Below, in pieces: positions 62,404 to 64,000 of a stretch of 64,000 bases of DNA. This stretch comes from Artocarpus heterophyllus (Eukaryota > Streptophyta > Magnoliopsida > Rosales > Moraceae). The translations under genes and the position numbers were made by a program. The stretch lies in contig CM046341.1 of assembly GCA_025403435.1 (NCBI GenBank), forward strand, positions 17,379,319 to 17,443,318, given 5' to 3'. How positions within the stretch are numbered: position 1 is the stretch's first letter; each line of letters starts with the position of its first letter. The notes under the pieces are model-generated. The model had not been told where the DNA came from and did no database searches. It was given only the letters and a program-made list of their open reading frames with translations.

Positions 62404-62759
62404 TCACCTCAGTTTGAGCCATACGCATTAACTCCAATCTTTTATATTCAAATTTTGTGTCCCAAAGATTAAGCAAACACGTCTCATATGGCTACTCTTT
62501 CTTCAGAAAAGTCTTTTCCTGTTGTGTTTTGTGTCGTTCTTTGCTCTTTTATGGTTACTTCTGCTGGTGATCTAAACAAATATTTTCAGATTACCTGGGT
62601 GATGGCCGAGCTAAGATGCTCAACAATGGTGAACTTCTCACTCTATCATTAGACAAAGCCTCCGGTTCGGGATTTCAATCCAAGAATGAGTATCTTTTTG
62701 GCCAAATTGACATGCAGCTCAAACTTGTCCATGGGAACTCTGCTGGCACTGTCACTGCC

Positions 62760-63054
62760 TACTACGTAAGTTCTCTAAACTAAATATTATTTATTATTTG
62801 GCGAATGAGTGTTGATCTTCCTTCAAGGTGTGCGTATACATACATATATATATATATATGTGTGTGGGCTAATAAATTATGCTCTTTTTTGTGTATGAAT
62901 TTATTTTTGCCCTACTATGTAAGTTCTCCTAACTAAATATTATTTATTATTTGGCTACTAAGTGTTAATCTTCCTTCAAGGTGTGCATATATATACATAT
63001 ATATATGGGCTAATAAATTATACTCTTTTTTGTGTATGAATTTATTTTTTGCAG
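62760..63054 (+). repeat. Tandem duplication of XTH intron 1, including the 5' splice site
   Basis: A unit beginning CTACGTAAGTTCTC and ending near TATGAATTTATTTTTG is repeated after 153 bp, where it begins CTATGTAAGTTCTC. Both copies contain AACTAAATATTATTTATTAT, CTTCCTTCAAGGTGTG, TA/TG repeats and GGGCTAATAAATTAT. The second copy therefore carries an extra potential donor at 62919-62920. Confidence 0.9.
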
Positions 63055-63300
63055 CTATCATCAAAAGGGTCAACATGGGATGAGATTGACTTTGAGTTCT
63101 TGGGAAAGTTGAGTGGTGACCCTTACATTCTTCACACCGATGTCTTCAGTCAAGGCAAAGGAAACAGAGAACAACAATTCTACTTATGGTTTGATCCAAC
63201 TGCTGATTTTCATACCTACTCTATCCTTTGGAACCCTCAGCACATTGTGTAAGTGCTCACAAATGGAATTTCCAATATGTACGCCCTTGAAACTTTTAGA

Positions 63301-63406
63301 GTGTTTGGCGACCTTTGATCTGAATTCATGTATTCAAACTAAAAACTGTAGCATATGCAAGCATTTGAGTCTGAACTCACGAGTTCAAACCAAGATTGCT
63401 AAACAC
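63301..63406. repeat. MITE-like insertion in XTH intron 2
   Basis: The left end GTGTTTGGCGACCTTTGATC and the reverse complement of the right end GTGTTTAGCAATCTTGGTTT are imperfect inverted repeats bounding 106 bp. A second pair, GAATTCATG and CATGAGTTC-like words, lies inside. No clear TSD. Confidence 0.5.
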
Positions 63407-64000
63407 AATTTTTATTTCTTAATGGGCTTTGGTTATAACTCGGAAACAAACCTTTTCCTTTGTTTCAGTTTCTCTGTGGATGGTGCTCCAATCAGACAGT
63501 TCAAGAACTTGGAATCAATGGGTGTTCCATATCCAAAGAACCAGCCAATGAGAATATATTCAAGTCTTTGGAATGCTGATGATTGGGCCACACGAGGTGG
63601 TTTGGTGAAGACAGACTGGAGCCAAGCACCTTTCACTGCCTCATACAGGAACTTCAAAGCCAATGCTTGTGTTTGGTCATCTGGTTCTTCTTCTTGTGGC
63701 TCAAATTCTGCCTCTAAAAACTCCACTACTTCAAATTCATGGCTGTCTCAAGAGTTGGATTCAGCTGGTGAGAAAAAGTTGAAATGGGTGCAGAAGAACT
63801 ACATGATATACAACTACTGCACAGATGCTAAGAGGTTTTCCCAAGGCTTCCCTTTAGAATGCAAGGTGGCTTGAAGATTGAAGAGATTGTATGAATGTTT
63901 TTATAGGTTTGTTGTAGTTACTTGATTTAGATTGTTTATTCTGTTATCAACGTATTCTTTTGTTATTGTTTTATATATACATATATATATATATTGTAGC

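Larger units (their letters stand above)
62488..63874 (+). pseudogene. Xyloglucan endotransglucosylase/hydrolase (XTH, GH16), frameshift in exon 1
   Basis: XTHs cut and rejoin xyloglucan in the cell wall. Three exons have GT-AG borders: 62488-62765, 63055-63248 and 63469-63874. The start MATLSSEKSFPVVFC opens a signal peptide ending near SAG. The GH16 active site DEIDFEFLG lies in exon 2. Family-typical segments [20 protein letters not shown] and [12 protein letters not shown], and a C-terminal XET domain with [14 protein letters not shown], lie in exon 3. After ITW the frame is shifted by one base near 62596-62600: the expected GDGRAKML is in another frame, and the native frame stops at 62650-62652. 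With one extra base the protein would be 292 residues, normal for XTH. A recent null allele or a sequencing error in the G run are both possible. Lysine in LGKLSG replaces the asparagine of the conserved N-glycosylation site next to the active site. Confidence 0.93.

Noticed and set aside
62881..62925. Second XTH donor site taken as an alternative exon
   Set aside because: The retained 153 bp contains an early in-frame stop and is an obvious intron duplication, so I kept the first donor.

Overview
The window is plant nuclear DNA, very probably from a eudicot. It is AT-rich, its genes have short exons with GT-AG introns, and it is dominated by LTR retrotransposons (Ty1/Copia and Ty3/Gypsy) with hAT and CACTA DNA transposons. 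Two genic islands lie near the ends: a NADPH-cytochrome P450 reductase (CPR) 5' fragment at 22.4-23.3 kb, and a xyloglucan endotransglucosylase/hydrolase (XTH) gene at 62.5-63.9 kb. I cannot name the species from sequence alone.

Layout, left to right. 1-1303 is unassigned AT-rich DNA. 1309-3419 is a solo LTR with target-site duplication (TSD) GTACC. 4591-13953 is a complete Copia element (Copia-1, + strand, TSD GAAAC) with a nearly intact but broken polyprotein. 13959-17354 is intergenic with MITE-like debris. 17363-21711 is a complete hAT element with a broken BED-type transposase on the - strand. 22217-23311 holds the promoter and first four exons of a class II-like CPR; the gene is cut off in intron 4, at a truncated LTR.

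The middle 27 kb is a nest of retroelements. Copia-2 (- strand, 23354-33331) carries a solo LTR of the Copia-1 family (26295-28463, TSD TTTAT). Copia-2 abuts the 5'-truncated Copia-3 (+ strand, 33332-36983 and 48485-50482). Copia-3 is split by a complete Ty3/Gypsy chromovirus-like element (- strand, 36984-48484, TSD TGTGT).

After the nest come a decayed, apparently intronless LONELY GUY (LOG)-like pseudogene (51513-52085), a Gypsy LTR fragment (52919-53710), and a CACTA element. The CACTA element encodes a ULP1-like protease on the - strand and is interrupted by a solo Gypsy LTR (55879-58980, TSD TTGGT). The XTH gene closes the window; it has a one-base frameshift in exon 1 and a tandemly duplicated intron 1.

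The most unusual signal not explained by standard annotation is a GC-rich near-palindromic motif (core TCGGCCTGCCGA or its complement). It recurs in clusters inside LTRs or leaders of otherwise unrelated Copia and Gypsy elements. A second is a 58-bp duplication at the Gypsy LTR terminus that includes the first bases of the primer-binding site. No tRNA, rRNA, CRISPR or bacterial-type operon was seen. All coordinates and repeat comparisons were made by eye.
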